Program-made: the position numbers and the translations under genes
Shown: one piece after another, positions 7,641-14,600 of the stretch
How the letters are laid out: each line of letters opens with the position of its first letter
How positions within the stretch are numbered: the stretch's first letter is position 1
Notes under the pieces: generated by a model
Databases searched by the model: none
What the model was told of the DNA's origin: nothing
What the model saw: only the letters and a program-made list of their open reading frames with translations
DNA from: Multifurca ochricompacta
Taxonomy: Eukaryota; Basidiomycota; Agaricomycetes; Russulales; Russulaceae
Length of the DNA: 14,600 nucleotides
Reading direction: 5' to 3'
Assembly: GCA_022496185.1 (NCBI GenBank)
Contig: WTXG01000544.1
Span: 1-14,600 of the forward strand

Positions 7641-8090
7641 GGGGTCTGCAGCGTGCTACAGGGTGTCTTTAAATACATTCTAGTACTATCCTATGAAATA
7701 CCAAAGCCGATCGAGCGTGCAATGTAAATCTAAGTAGTTATCAGTGGCTTACTTTTCTAAGTACCCTGACACATCTTGTTTACTAACACGCGATCGTTTC
7801 TGCTGGTCTGGCATTATCTAAAATACATACTAGACTACTTTAGATCACTCTATAATCAAATCGTCAATCTGTATTACTCAAACAATGGCCGCGTGTATCT
7901 ATAATGTCCATTGCTGCATAGGGCAGCGACTACTTCGCATCGCGTGGACCGGGTCAGATCAGTCCGAACTCCTCCTTATCTTATCTAAGTTAAAGAAGAT
8001 CGACTCTGCAAGACACGCAATCGCGTGATGCCCTCAGGATGGTTTTCAATTGGTCCGGGATGGCAAAAATGCGCATCCAGGACACCCTGG
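7576..8090 (+). repeat. Dispersed repeat S, copy 2 (outside hAT-2)
   Basis: Same order of blocks as 5841-6260 but without hAT-2 termini around it. It is longer owing to the 24-bp duplication and extra sequence near 8000-8060. It may be the remains of a second hAT-2 relative whose ends are lost, or a repeat that hAT-2 acquired. No coding frame. Confidence 0.7.
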
Positions 8091-8242
8091 ACTGTGGCTA
8101 AGCTGGGGTAGTCCCCCTGCCTTAGGCCCGAATGGACAAAATCTGCTGTCGGTGCATCCCCAGGGAAGATCTGGGGTCTGCACTTAAGTTGTATCTCAAA
8201 GAGGGTGCAAGCCCTTGGGGTCCCCGCAAGGGGGCCCCTTAA
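8091..8242. other. Unassigned stretch before the LINE fragment
   Basis: Moderately GC-rich, no gene recognised. A TAA at 8240-8242 closes the LINE frame upstream, so either the LINE insertion starts near here (5'-truncated copy) or an earlier frame break lies in this stretch. Confidence 0.4.
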
Positions 8243-8957
8243 CTTCGTTCAGATTCAGATGACCACCCTGATGGCTGTGACTACTGCACCTACACCCTCT
8301 CCATCAGCCACCCCCCTGATGGCTCTAGCCACCATCTCTGGTCCGCTGCAACTAAACCTCAGAAGGGGCGACCCTTCTCCCGCCACACCTGTTCCACAGC
8401 TATGTGGCTAGCTACAGGCTGTGGAAACGCAGCCTGATAAATCTGGTCAAAACAACTATTTTTTAAGATACAGAATTATTGTCTTTAAATACGTAAGGAG
8501 TGTGCTGTGCTGTGATCATAAGGATTGTACCTAATCATAGCTAATCATAATATAATAAATGAGTGTAAGTATCATCATTCTGCACTGCCAACACAATACT
8601 GGTCACCTCTGATCCGGTCCGGCCTACTCTGATCCGTTACCGGCTCAACACAGGCAACAGAACGTTTCCATCCCACGCTCCTTGTCACCTTCCACACCTG
8701 CCCATGCGATGACCACTCAATAGCAACATTCGTTCACACCTTGCTCCACTGCCCCCTGTATGCCCAAGCATGGGCGACTTCTCACCCCTCAGGACCTTGA
8801 TGGCCTCACCTGGCCTCAGGTCTTCAACTACCGCCACCACATCATCTCCCTCTTGGAGTTCATCCAGGACACGCGGGCTTTCTTCAAGCCCATTCATTGC
8901 CTTCTGTTGATCACGCGAGCCGGATTAGGTCCAAGTCGGCTTCTGGGCGCTGGGTAA
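8243..8957 (+). pseudogene. C-terminal part of LINE ORF2, disrupted
   Basis: The last segment of a non-LTR retrotransposon polyprotein (endonuclease/RT). Three plus-strand frames follow one another. First, 8243-8419 contains SSHHLWSAATKPQKGR and RHTCSTAMWLATG, typical of the region just before the terminal cysteine motif. Second, after the LTR, 8651-8797 contains TCPCDDHSIATFVHTLLHCP, a C-x-C...H...C arrangement like the terminal CCHC of fungal LINEs. Third, about 8781-8957 contains NYRHHIISLLEFIQ followed by DTRAFFKP, like the usual C-terminal tail, and stops at 8955-8957. Changes between frames are net +1 each. The LTR insertion and the frame breaks make it non-functional. The LINE assignment rests on motif memory; a clade (Tad-like) is only suggested. 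Confidence 0.6.
8420..8650 (-). mobile_element. Solo LTR 2 of the Ty1/copia family (231 bp), inserted in the LINE
   Basis: On the minus strand it starts TGTTGAGCCGGTAACGG (8650 downwards) and ends GTTTCCACA (at 8420). It is flanked by a perfect 5-bp duplication caggc (8415-8419 and 8651-8655). It is closely similar to solo LTR 1 through most of its length, in the opposite orientation. It carries the same TATA-like taaatac / gtattta element. Confidence 0.92.
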
Positions 8958-9167
8958 GTTTCTTTACTTTACTTCACTTCCTAAATGGTCTCTGGTTTCC
9001 CTACGGCCACTTTAACTTTGAACTCTACACTATTTTTTCCTTCTTGGGTTTTACTCTATGACTTTGTGTCACTTCCACTCATTGTTCATAGTACTAGTAG
9101 CTACATTGTACCCGGATGTGGCTGCGCGATTGGGCGCCGTCCCGCAAGCGCGAATTAAAATTGATTC

Positions 9168-9186
9168 AAAAAAAAAAAAAAAAAAA
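9168..9186 (+). other. 19-nt poly(A) tail of the LINE insertion
   Basis: Nineteen consecutive A directly after aattaaaattgattc. It marks the 3' junction of the LINE with the minus-strand gene fragment and fixes the LINE's orientation as plus. Confidence 0.85.
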
Positions 9187-10036
9187 CTAGTGTAGCTTGC
9201 TACGCAGACTTACGCTCCCTATCAGGCGTCCCAGGCCAGTGTCGATACTGTACTCGTGCCAGCGAACGTGGCTCTCCGTTCCCGTCTGTACGGAAACGTT
9301 GGCGAAGTTTCCATCCAAGGTAAATGAAACATCTCCCTCTGGAATGAATACCCATCGTGACAGCTCTGAAGCCCCACTACCATGGCACAAGACGAGCTGA
9401 TTTCGCAGCCCGAACATCGTTCCAGACGACTGAATCTCATCGATGACGTAGCCAGGCATGCTTCGACACTCGACCTCCGACCTCTGACTTACAAAGAATG
9501 CGAGACGTAGTCGGTGTAGAGAAGCTTCCAATGTCTTGGGAGAGCGCGTAATGATAATATTTTCCAGAGACTCCAGTGCAAAAAGTAGCTGGGATATCAT
9601 CTTAAAGGTAGCTAAACGAATATCGATCAGATCGATGAGGGTGCTGTCTCCAGAAATCTTGCGACGCATGGCATGGGATTGGAAAGGATCTCTGCGGACA
9701 TGCAGCCTCCAGTTTGAAGGGTCTGACGTCCACGGAGATGTAGCTAGACGAAATTCCACCTCTGCTGTGCTCAAATAGAGCCAGTGATAATAATCCTCGA
9801 CGAGAGTTTTCGGGAAATCGTCAGCGAATACTGCACGTGGCACAAACTGCAGCAATTGAGACCCTCCTGGCTGCCGTGCTTGCATGGTTAAATCCCCGTT
9901 GTGCATTGGAAACAGTATCTTAGCTGAAATTAACCTTTGCTCAGGATCTAGAAAAAAGAAAAGCTCTTTACCTGATACCTGAAGACAGTCAATCGAGTCA
10001 TAAACTCCATTCCTGGAATGTCGGCTATAAAACCAG
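9187..10036 (-). pseudogene. Fragment of a large DUF3638/DUF6606-type fungal protein gene
   Basis: An open frame on the minus strand runs from a probable splice acceptor (TTTCTTTAG ending at 10037) to a TAG at 9187-9189, about 280 codons. Recognisable stretches in order: ELFFFLDPEQRLISAKILFP; the ATG at 9904-9906 opening MHNGDLTMQARQPGGSQLLQ; VPRAVFADDFPKTLV; WTSDPSNWRL; LHRLRLAFFV; ECRSMPGYVIDEIQSSGTMF; FTLDGNFANVSV; STDTGLGRL-like SIDTGLGRL. I know these from the middle of roughly 3000-residue fungal proteins annotated DUF3638/DUF3645 (putative ubiquitin-hydrolase-like NTPases); the exact biochemical role is unestablished. The frame ends after SLRSKLH, where the family continues, precisely where the LINE poly(A) begins. 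It is thus a 3'-truncated relic, though the remaining exon is intact. The ATG at 9906 is internal, not the real start. Confidence 0.65.
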
Positions 10037-10144
10037 CTAAAGAAACAAGAATTTCAATCAAGTTTGGCATCACTACACACACAAGGGTTATGAGCAGGTT
10101 AAGGGGTATGGGTGAGCCGTGAAGAGGGTTGTATACGCCAATTC

Positions 10145-10189
10145 TTGGATGTTTAGATCAACCATCAAGAGCGCCGGAAATTCGATGCA
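10145..10189 (-). pseudogene. Possible upstream exon remnant of the same gene
   Basis: The minus-strand reading CIEFPALLMVDLNIQ resembles an FP-x-L-x-VDL-x-IQ stretch expected upstream in the same family. About 46 nt of plausible intron (gtgtgt...tttctttag) lies between here and the main exon, but a stop codon intervenes if the frame is read straight on. This is a weak call based on recollection of the family. Confidence 0.3.
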
Positions 10190-10400
10190 TAAATTGCAAC
10201 GGCCTTGAGTGTGAGAATCCTGCTTGGCAAGATGTCGAAACTTACACTGGGCTATAGAAAGTGTGGGGCCCATCATCATCAATTAACGACATAGATGTCC
10301 CACAAAGTTAAAGAGAATACCGACCCTACAAGATAACGAGGCATTGTCAGTAACATCTAATAACAAGTAGAAGAGCTACAGGGGGGCTTGGGCTTCCACT
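10190..10400. other. Stretch between the gene fragment and the copia LTR
   Basis: No gene recognised apart from the possible exon remnant just below. It holds the second copy (10320-10351) of the 32-nt repeat seen at 2845-2876. The 5 nt next to the LTR, ccact (10396-10400), are the candidate copia target duplication; the partner lies beyond the right edge. Confidence 0.4.
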
Positions 10401-10812
10401 TGTGGAAACGCAGCTGAGGTTAGATAAGCGCTACCTAAACGGGTAGCAAGATAACTATTCAGTTGTGAATGGTCAAAACTATACATTAATTAGTCTTTAC
10501 CTAAACGGGTAGCAAGATAACTACTCGAGTAATGTTAGCTATACGCGTGGTAAAGATAATCTAAGTAAATACTCACTTCAGTTGTGAATGGTCAAAACTG
10601 AAGTGTACAACACAGAAATAATGTCCTTAAATACTGTAAAGAGTGTGCTGTGCTATGGTCATGAAGGATTGTATCTTAATCATAAGTAATCATAACAAAC
10701 GAGTGGAATGTCAGTAGGTATATTACAATGTCCACTTAACTCCGTCTTGTACCGGCAACTCCGGTCACCTCTGATCCGGTCCGGCCAACTCTGATCCGTT
10801 ACTGGCTCAACA
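10401..10812 (-). repeat. 3' LTR of the copia element (412 bp, expanded)
   Basis: Starts TGTTGAGCCAGTAACGG (10812 downwards) and ends GTTTCCACA (10401). The half nearest the coding region matches the solo LTRs, with a TATA-like gtatttaag at about 10626-10634. It is about 190 nt longer than the solo LTRs because of extra sequence near 10430-10610. That insert contains two copies of a 27-nt unit (10433-10459 and 10499-10525, one mismatch in the last bases) and two exact copies of a 21-nt unit (10460-10480 and 10579-10599). The second 21-nt copy sits inside an 8-bp inverted repeat, cttcagtt...aactgaag (10576-10603). Confidence 0.88.
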
Positions 10813-10822
10813 TCCCCCTGTG
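10813..10822 (-). promoter_or_regulatory. Polypurine tract of the copia element
   Basis: The minus strand reads cacaggggga directly before the LTR's TGTTGAG, where second-strand DNA synthesis is primed in LTR retrotransposons. Confidence 0.75.
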
Positions 10823-10823
10823 A

Positions 10824-11708
10824 TTAAGACAATCCTATTAGTCCTAATCCAGAGACAAAGTCCACAAGTTTCGCTTGCGCGTGTGGCTTCGTAAATCCAT
10901 CAGCGAGCATGTCTGCAGTGGGTGTTCTGATGAGTTCAATAAAGCCTTGCTCGACATATTTGCGGATAGCGTGAAATTTGATCGGGATGTGTTTTGAGTG
11001 TCTGCCAGTCACAGGATTGAGTGCTAAGTCCACCGCGCCCTTGTTATCGCCATGTAGGGGAATCGGGTCGGAGACTTCATAGCCTAGTTCAGAAAAGATG
11101 CTCCGGTACCACGCGGCTTGATTTGCCGCCTCAGCGAGTGCCATGTACTCGGCATGAGTGGTACTTTGGGCCACGGTCTTTTGCTTACGCGAAGTCCATG
11201 AGATTGCTGAGTCAGCAAGGAGGAAGACATAGCCCGAGGTTGAATGAAAGTCATCGGCATCGTCTCCAAGGCTGGAGTCCGAATAACTGACGAGACCGGT
11301 CCCGTGCGCTCCATCGTAGCATAGCCGTAGGTCAGCTGTACTGTTTAGATAAGCCAGTACGTACTTGGCAAGTCGTAGATGTTGCGGGGAAGGGTTTGCT
11401 GCGTACTGCGCAAGGCGCGCTACAGCGAAAGAGATGTCTGGGCGGGTCCCAATTTGCACATACAGTAGGCTCCCAATAATTTGTTGAAAATGTGTTATTT
11501 CTGCTTGAGTAGCCTGACTGGTGTACTTTACCAAATGGACCTCAGCCCCAGCAGGAAGAGGCGTGCAGGTGGGGTTAGCGTCCCCCATGCCAAAGCGTCC
11601 TACAATCTCTGAGATGTACCAGGATTGGTCAATCTCCAAACGCTTGGCCGATCTGTCACGGGTGATCCGAACTCCGAGATAAGAGTCGATCTCGCCTAGA
11701 TCAGTCAT
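10824..11708 (-). pseudogene. Copia Pol: end of RT connection and RNase H
   Basis: About 294 codons with no break, from MTDLGEIDSYLGVRI (ATG at 11706-11708) to the TAA at 10824-10826, which lies just 1 nt before the polypurine tract. Contains GSLLYVQIGTRPDISFAV, the conserved RT-to-RNase H link, then RNase H with YSDSSLGDD (Asp), STTHAEYMAL (Glu) and LHGDNKGAV (Asp), and near the end ADMLADGFTKP, the standard copia C-terminal block. RNase H would remove the RNA strand during cDNA synthesis. The segment is cut off from RT by a one-base loss at an AAA run (11708-11710 on the plus strand). The catalytic residues look intact. Confidence 0.9.
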
Positions 11709-12615
11709 TTGTAGCGCCAAGATAAGATACCTTTGATCCGGTTAACTTCATCGAGAGAGTCGCCTAAGATGGTGATGTCGTCGACATAGAGGATAATAAT
11801 GATTAGTCCCTCCCCTTCTTGGCGACGACACACGTAAACTCCTGCATCGGAATGCGTGGCGTGAAACCGAGCTCCAAAAGGACTCCATGGAATTGTAAGT
11901 TCCATGCACGTGAGGCTTGTTTGAGACCGTAAATTGCCTTTTTGAGTAGGCATACCTTGTTCTCCTGACCTGATTCGACGAAACCCAGTGGTTGCTCCAT
12001 GTAAATTACCTCATCCAATAGCCCATTGAGGAATGCCGACTTGACATCCATCTGATGGATCTCCCAATTCTCTAGCGCGGCCAACGCTAGCAAGAGTCGC
12101 AAGGACTCGAACCGAGCTACTGGAGAGAATGTTTCATCGTAATCAATTCCCTGAATCTGAGTAAAACCCTTCGCTACCAAGCGCGCGCGAAAGTGACCAT
12201 CGGCTTTGCGCTTGAATACCCACTTAGACTTGACGGCCTTACGGTCCGCTGGTAAGTCCACTAGGGTCCACGTCCCATTCTTGGCTAGTGCGTCCATCTC
12301 ATATTGGCATGCTTCTTGCCAGTCACCTGCAAACTCCGATTTCATCGCTTCCCGATACGTTAGTGGGTCGCGATAAGCGGCTGCTGCTAGCAAAGCCTGT
12401 TCACCCAGGCACCCTTGATCATCCAACTCGGCATTGTCTTCGCCAAAGTATCGTGGATTTCTGCGAGGGTTCTCTCGCAGTCTCCGAGGGGGCACGACCT
12501 GTGAAGCAGGGTCACCGGTCCGCTGAACCCGGAAAGTCTGGTTTCGTGGTGCGCGGGGTGGAGGTTCTTGCAGTGCGGCGCGAGAAGGCGGAGTGACAGG
12601 AATGGAAACTTGTGC
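11709..12615 (-). pseudogene. Copia Pol: reverse transcriptase
   Basis: RNA-dependent DNA polymerase. The main block (about 12615 to 11864) begins with a proline-rich linker, then NPRRNPRYFGEDN, LTYREAMKSEF, NGTWTLVDLP, KSKWVFKRKADG, ARLVAKGFTQ, DYDETFSPVAR, HQMDVKSAFLNG (first metal-binding Asp) and KAIYGLKQASRAWN. A one-base loss near 11860-11866 puts the rest in another frame: SDAGVYVCRRQEG, then ILYVDDITILG, the catalytic YVDD at 11777-11788. All core motifs are present, so only the frame breaks inactivate it. Confidence 0.92.
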
Positions 12616-13236
12616 GCTTGTGTAGCATCAGGGGAAGGTGTCCTTGGCGACGGACCTCCCCTAGTCCCTGTGTAGAGACTGTCATAGGAAATGAAACTGC
12701 CAGGGGCCCCTCAAGGGCCGTGGGGTTCTCAGAACTAGTGGACGGCTCACCACTATCCTGAAATGGAAGGAACGCTCATCAAAGATCACGTCGCAGACAT
12801 GATGACCGCTCGGGTACTCTTATTCCATAACCGGTAACCCTTTGAACCCGGTTCATACCCGACAAACGTAGCCTCGATCGATCTGGATCGAGCTTCCTGC
12901 GTTTGTCCTCAGGCACGTGTACATATGCCTTGCATCCGAAGACCCGGAAGTATGAAACTCTGGAGTGTGACCAGCACTCCAGAGCTCATGCGGTGTGCGC
13001 CAACCTATCGTGCGGGTGGGAGTCCTGTTGTAAGTATGCACGGCAGTATCCACTGCCAACTCCCAGAAGCCGAGGGACAATCCGGCGCCATGTAACATCG
13101 AGCGCGCCTTGTCAAGGATCGTCCTGTTCCATCGCTCGGCTATCCCGTTTTGTTGTGGTGAACCCGGCATCGTTAACTTGTGCTCGATTCCCTTCTCGTC
13201 CAATACTGATCGAAGAGCGCCTGACAAATACTCCCC
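12616..13236 (-). pseudogene. Copia Pol: integrase C-terminal half
   Basis: Starts just after the second Asp of the catalytic triad. Recognisable in order: EKGIEHKLTMPGSPQQNGIA then ERWNRTI (the catalytic Glu region of the DDE core), FWELAVDTAVHTYNRTPT, TPHELWSAGHTPEF; then, after a frame change near 12955, YFRVFGCKAYVHVPEDKRR; after another near 12885, ATFVGYEPGSKGYRLWN; after another near 12796, DVIFDERSF. Between 12616 and 12770 the frame changes at about three more points through a Ser/Pro-rich linker. Every change is a one-base loss. Confidence 0.88.
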
Positions 13237-13746
13237 TCCCGGTCAGAGTGTAGCGCGCGCAGTTTTTCCGAAGTCTGGGTCTCTGCCCAGGCCAGGAACT
13301 TCTTGAAAGCGGCTGCACACTGATCCTTACTCTTTAGGAAGTACACCACTCCATGCCTGGAGTAGTCATCGATAAACGTTGCGATGTAAAGTGCGCCTTG
13401 AATGGATTGGACTTGCATCGGCCCGCCAGATCGCTGTGTACGATTTGAAGTAGCCAGTCCGATCGCTTGTGAGAAGACTTGAAGGGAAGTCGCGACTGTT
13501 TCCCGAGTTCGCACCCGGAACACGGCGACTGATCGTGATTGATCGGAGCATCGAGAGTTATACCTTTTACAGATTCATGGTATCGCTTCAGGGCATCGTA
13601 TGACATGTGCCCCATGCGATGATGCCAGATGTCGATAGGAAGTGAAGTGCGCGCGTGCGCATTGAGGCCTGCCATGGAGGTGTCCAACCAGTAAAGGTTC
13701 GCCTCCAAGTAGCCTCGTGCTACTGTCCGGTCTTGGACTGAGATCT
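13237..13746 (-). pseudogene. Copia Pol: integrase zinc-binding domain and first part of the core
   Basis: Reads EANLYWLDTSM, then the HHCC zinc domain (WHHRMGHMSYDAL ... PCSGCELGKQSRLPF), then LQIVHSDLAG with the first catalytic Asp. After a frame change near 13420: YIATFIDDYSRHGVVYFLKS and LRALHSDREG with the second Asp. Integrase would join cDNA to host DNA, giving the 5-bp duplications seen around the solo LTRs. Bounded by one-base losses near 13745 and at the C run 13233-13236. Confidence 0.9.
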
Positions 13747-14121
13747 GAAATGATTATCTTGGAACGAGATCCGAGCCCCCTTTTGGGCAAGAGCGCGCGT
13801 TGAGATGAAGCGCGTCTTCACGTCTGGAATGTGTAGAACGTTATTCAGCGTGATTTCGGACTCTTTGTTCCCTACAGTGGTAGTGAATACCACGGTCCCA
13901 ACCCCGATCTGCTTCACATTAGAGTTGTCACCTAAGCGCACTATTCCATGTGCGAGCTTGTATGTCGTGAAGTCTGACCGATGCGGGGTAATGTGATGAG
14001 TCGCACCAGAATCCATCATCCATCTGGATCTCTCAGCCGAGTACAGGGCAACACGGAGCTTGTCATTGTCGTCGGCTACCTCTACAATCGATGCCGAAGT
14101 GGTAGCTAAGTGAGCGTTCAC
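13747..14121 (-). pseudogene. Copia Pol: aspartic protease
   Basis: An open block from the GTG at 14119-14121. It reads DKLRVALYSAERSRWMMDSG; the DSGA of the retroviral-type aspartic protease is at 14002-14013, followed by THHITPHRSDF and, further on, NNVLHIPDVKTRFISTRALA, the copia block that leads into integrase. The protease would mature the polyprotein. There is no independent start; it should continue from gag, but the frames differ by one base at a run of four G (plus-strand C, 14121-14124). Confidence 0.9.
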
Positions 14122-14600
14122 CCCTTATTGGCTGATGCTGCCTCCATTGCCTTCTTGTCCTCTGCATCCTTCTTCTTCTTCCGACACTCCGTAGCCTTGT
14201 GCCCGCTTTTCTGACAATAAAAGCATTTAATATTTGGTTTATTTGATTTGTTTTTGATGGGCACGGCTTTGTTGAGTGACGCGGAAGCTCCGGATCGCCA
14301 ACCTTCCTCATTAAGAATGCGATCTGTATGACCTGAGGTAAGAGGCCCGACGGTGCACCGGAAGTGAGTATTGTGGACGCGATGGCTGAGTAAGACTCGG
14401 GTAGAGCCTTGATGAGGATAAATGAAAACTGGAGATCGGAGATCTCCATCTCGTTGTTCTTGAGACTGATGCGAGCTTCATTCAGCTTTTGTAATTGTGG
14501 GAGCATTGGCGAGGAGTCGTCAAGGGCAGTGCCTGTGAGGGACGCCCAAGTGTTGAATGTTGACATAGATCCAACTCCTCCGTAGACACGGTGCAGCTCA
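14118..14600 (-). pseudogene. Copia Gag, 5'-partial, with CCHC zinc knuckle
   Basis: Capsid/nucleocapsid part. The frame is open from the window edge (ELHRVYGGVGSMSTFNTWAS) through LQFSFILIKALPESYSAIAS to GLLPQV. A one-base loss near 14321 shifts to RILNEEGWRSGASASLNKAV. The zinc knuckle CFYCQKSGHKATEC (C-x2-C-x4-H-x4-C) lies at 14184-14225, followed by a Lys-rich stretch. The frame stops at a TGA at 14118-14120, overlapping the start of the protease block in the -1 frame. The upstream part of gag lies outside the window. Confidence 0.88.

Larger units (their letters stand above)
8243..9186 (+). mobile_element. 3' end of a LINE-like non-LTR retrotransposon, with A tail, split by a solo LTR
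   Basis: Coding remnants of the C-terminus of a reverse-transcriptase ORF are followed by about 210 nt of 3' UTR and an uninterrupted run of 19 A (9168-9186), the hallmark of target-primed reverse transcription. The LTR at 8420-8650 sits inside it. The 5' portion is missing, as is usual for 5'-truncated LINE copies. The target duplication would start at 9187 (ctagtgtagc...), but the left partner was not found. Confidence 0.7.
10401..14600 (-). mobile_element. Ty1/copia retrotransposon, minus strand, 5' LTR outside window
   Basis: Order on the minus strand: gag (from the right edge), protease, integrase, RT, RNase H, polypurine tract, 3' LTR. Integrase before RT identifies Ty1/copia (Pseudoviridae-type) rather than Ty3/gypsy. 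The coding region is open in long blocks but broken by at least eleven one-base losses. The LTR ends match the two solo LTRs in the window, so all three belong to one family. Confidence 0.93.

Noticed and set aside
5841..8090. The two S repeats as LTRs of a retrotransposon spanning 5841-8090
   Set aside because: They are too diverged for paired LTRs, one lies inside hAT-2, there is no TG...CA end or 5-bp duplication, and no retroelement coding lies between them.
8685..8897. Minus-strand 70-codon frame opposite the LINE
   Set aside because: It is antisense to the better-supported LINE C-terminal reading, which carries Cys/His and tail motifs and leads to a poly(A).
11021..13306. Plus-strand frames opposite copia pol
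   Set aside because: They are shadows of pol, overlapping strongly conserved RT, RNase H and integrase motifs on the other strand.

Overview
The window reads as accessory, repeat-packed DNA from a filamentous fungus, most likely an agaricomycete basidiomycete. The basis is an Ac-like hAT transposase gene split by eight very short introns (48-59 nt, GT...AG), a Ty1/copia element of the kind common in mushroom-forming fungi, tandem ACCCGTA-type subterminal motifs at hAT ends, and a fragment that resembles the very large fungal DUF3638/DUF6606 proteins. The species cannot be named from this sequence. I see no intact host gene.

Layout, left to right. Positions 1-2828 are the right part of a hAT element (hAT-1): a transposase gene open through all nine visible exons (to 2097), a 3' non-coding stretch carrying a diverged MITE-like repeat (about 2165-2440), and a subterminal array ending in a TAGGGCTG-type terminus at 2828. 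Positions 2974-3189 are a solo copia LTR with a perfect 5-bp target duplication (gccta). Positions 3270-5232 are a MITE-like element with about 50-bp terminal inverted repeats, split by a 1622-bp Tc1/mariner-derived palindrome (3390-5011, TA target duplication). The palindrome consists of two 785-nt head-to-head arms around a 52-nt spacer. After a GC-rich non-coding stretch (5235-5699) comes hAT-2 (5700-7136), which has no transposase, matching TIRs, a perfect 8-bp target duplication (accccaca) and an internally duplicated 3' end.

Further right, 7576-8090 repeats the interior of hAT-2 (5841-6260). Positions 8243-9186 are the 3' end of a plus-strand LINE-like retrotransposon ending in a 19-nt A run and interrupted by a second solo copia LTR (8420-8650, target duplication caggc). 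The A run abuts the broken end of a minus-strand fragment (9187 to about 10036) of a large conserved fungal gene. From 10401 to the right edge lies a minus-strand Ty1/copia element: 3' LTR (10401-10812), polypurine tract, then RNase H, RT, integrase, protease and gag in reverse order. Its 5' LTR is beyond the window.

The parts do not form a pathway; they are layers of nested transposition. The two solo LTRs and the copia 3' LTR share their ends, so they are one retrotransposon family that has recombined to solo LTRs twice here. The most unusual points are: (1) the palindromic Tc1 derivative, with 749 bp of perfect arm identity and all six mismatches crowded at the centre, inserted in a MITE whose uninterrupted paralogue lies 1.2 kb away; (2) at least eleven, probably thirteen, frame breaks in the copia coding region, all of the same sign (one base missing) and with no substitution-type stop codon noticed; (3) the newly delimited non-autonomous hAT-2.
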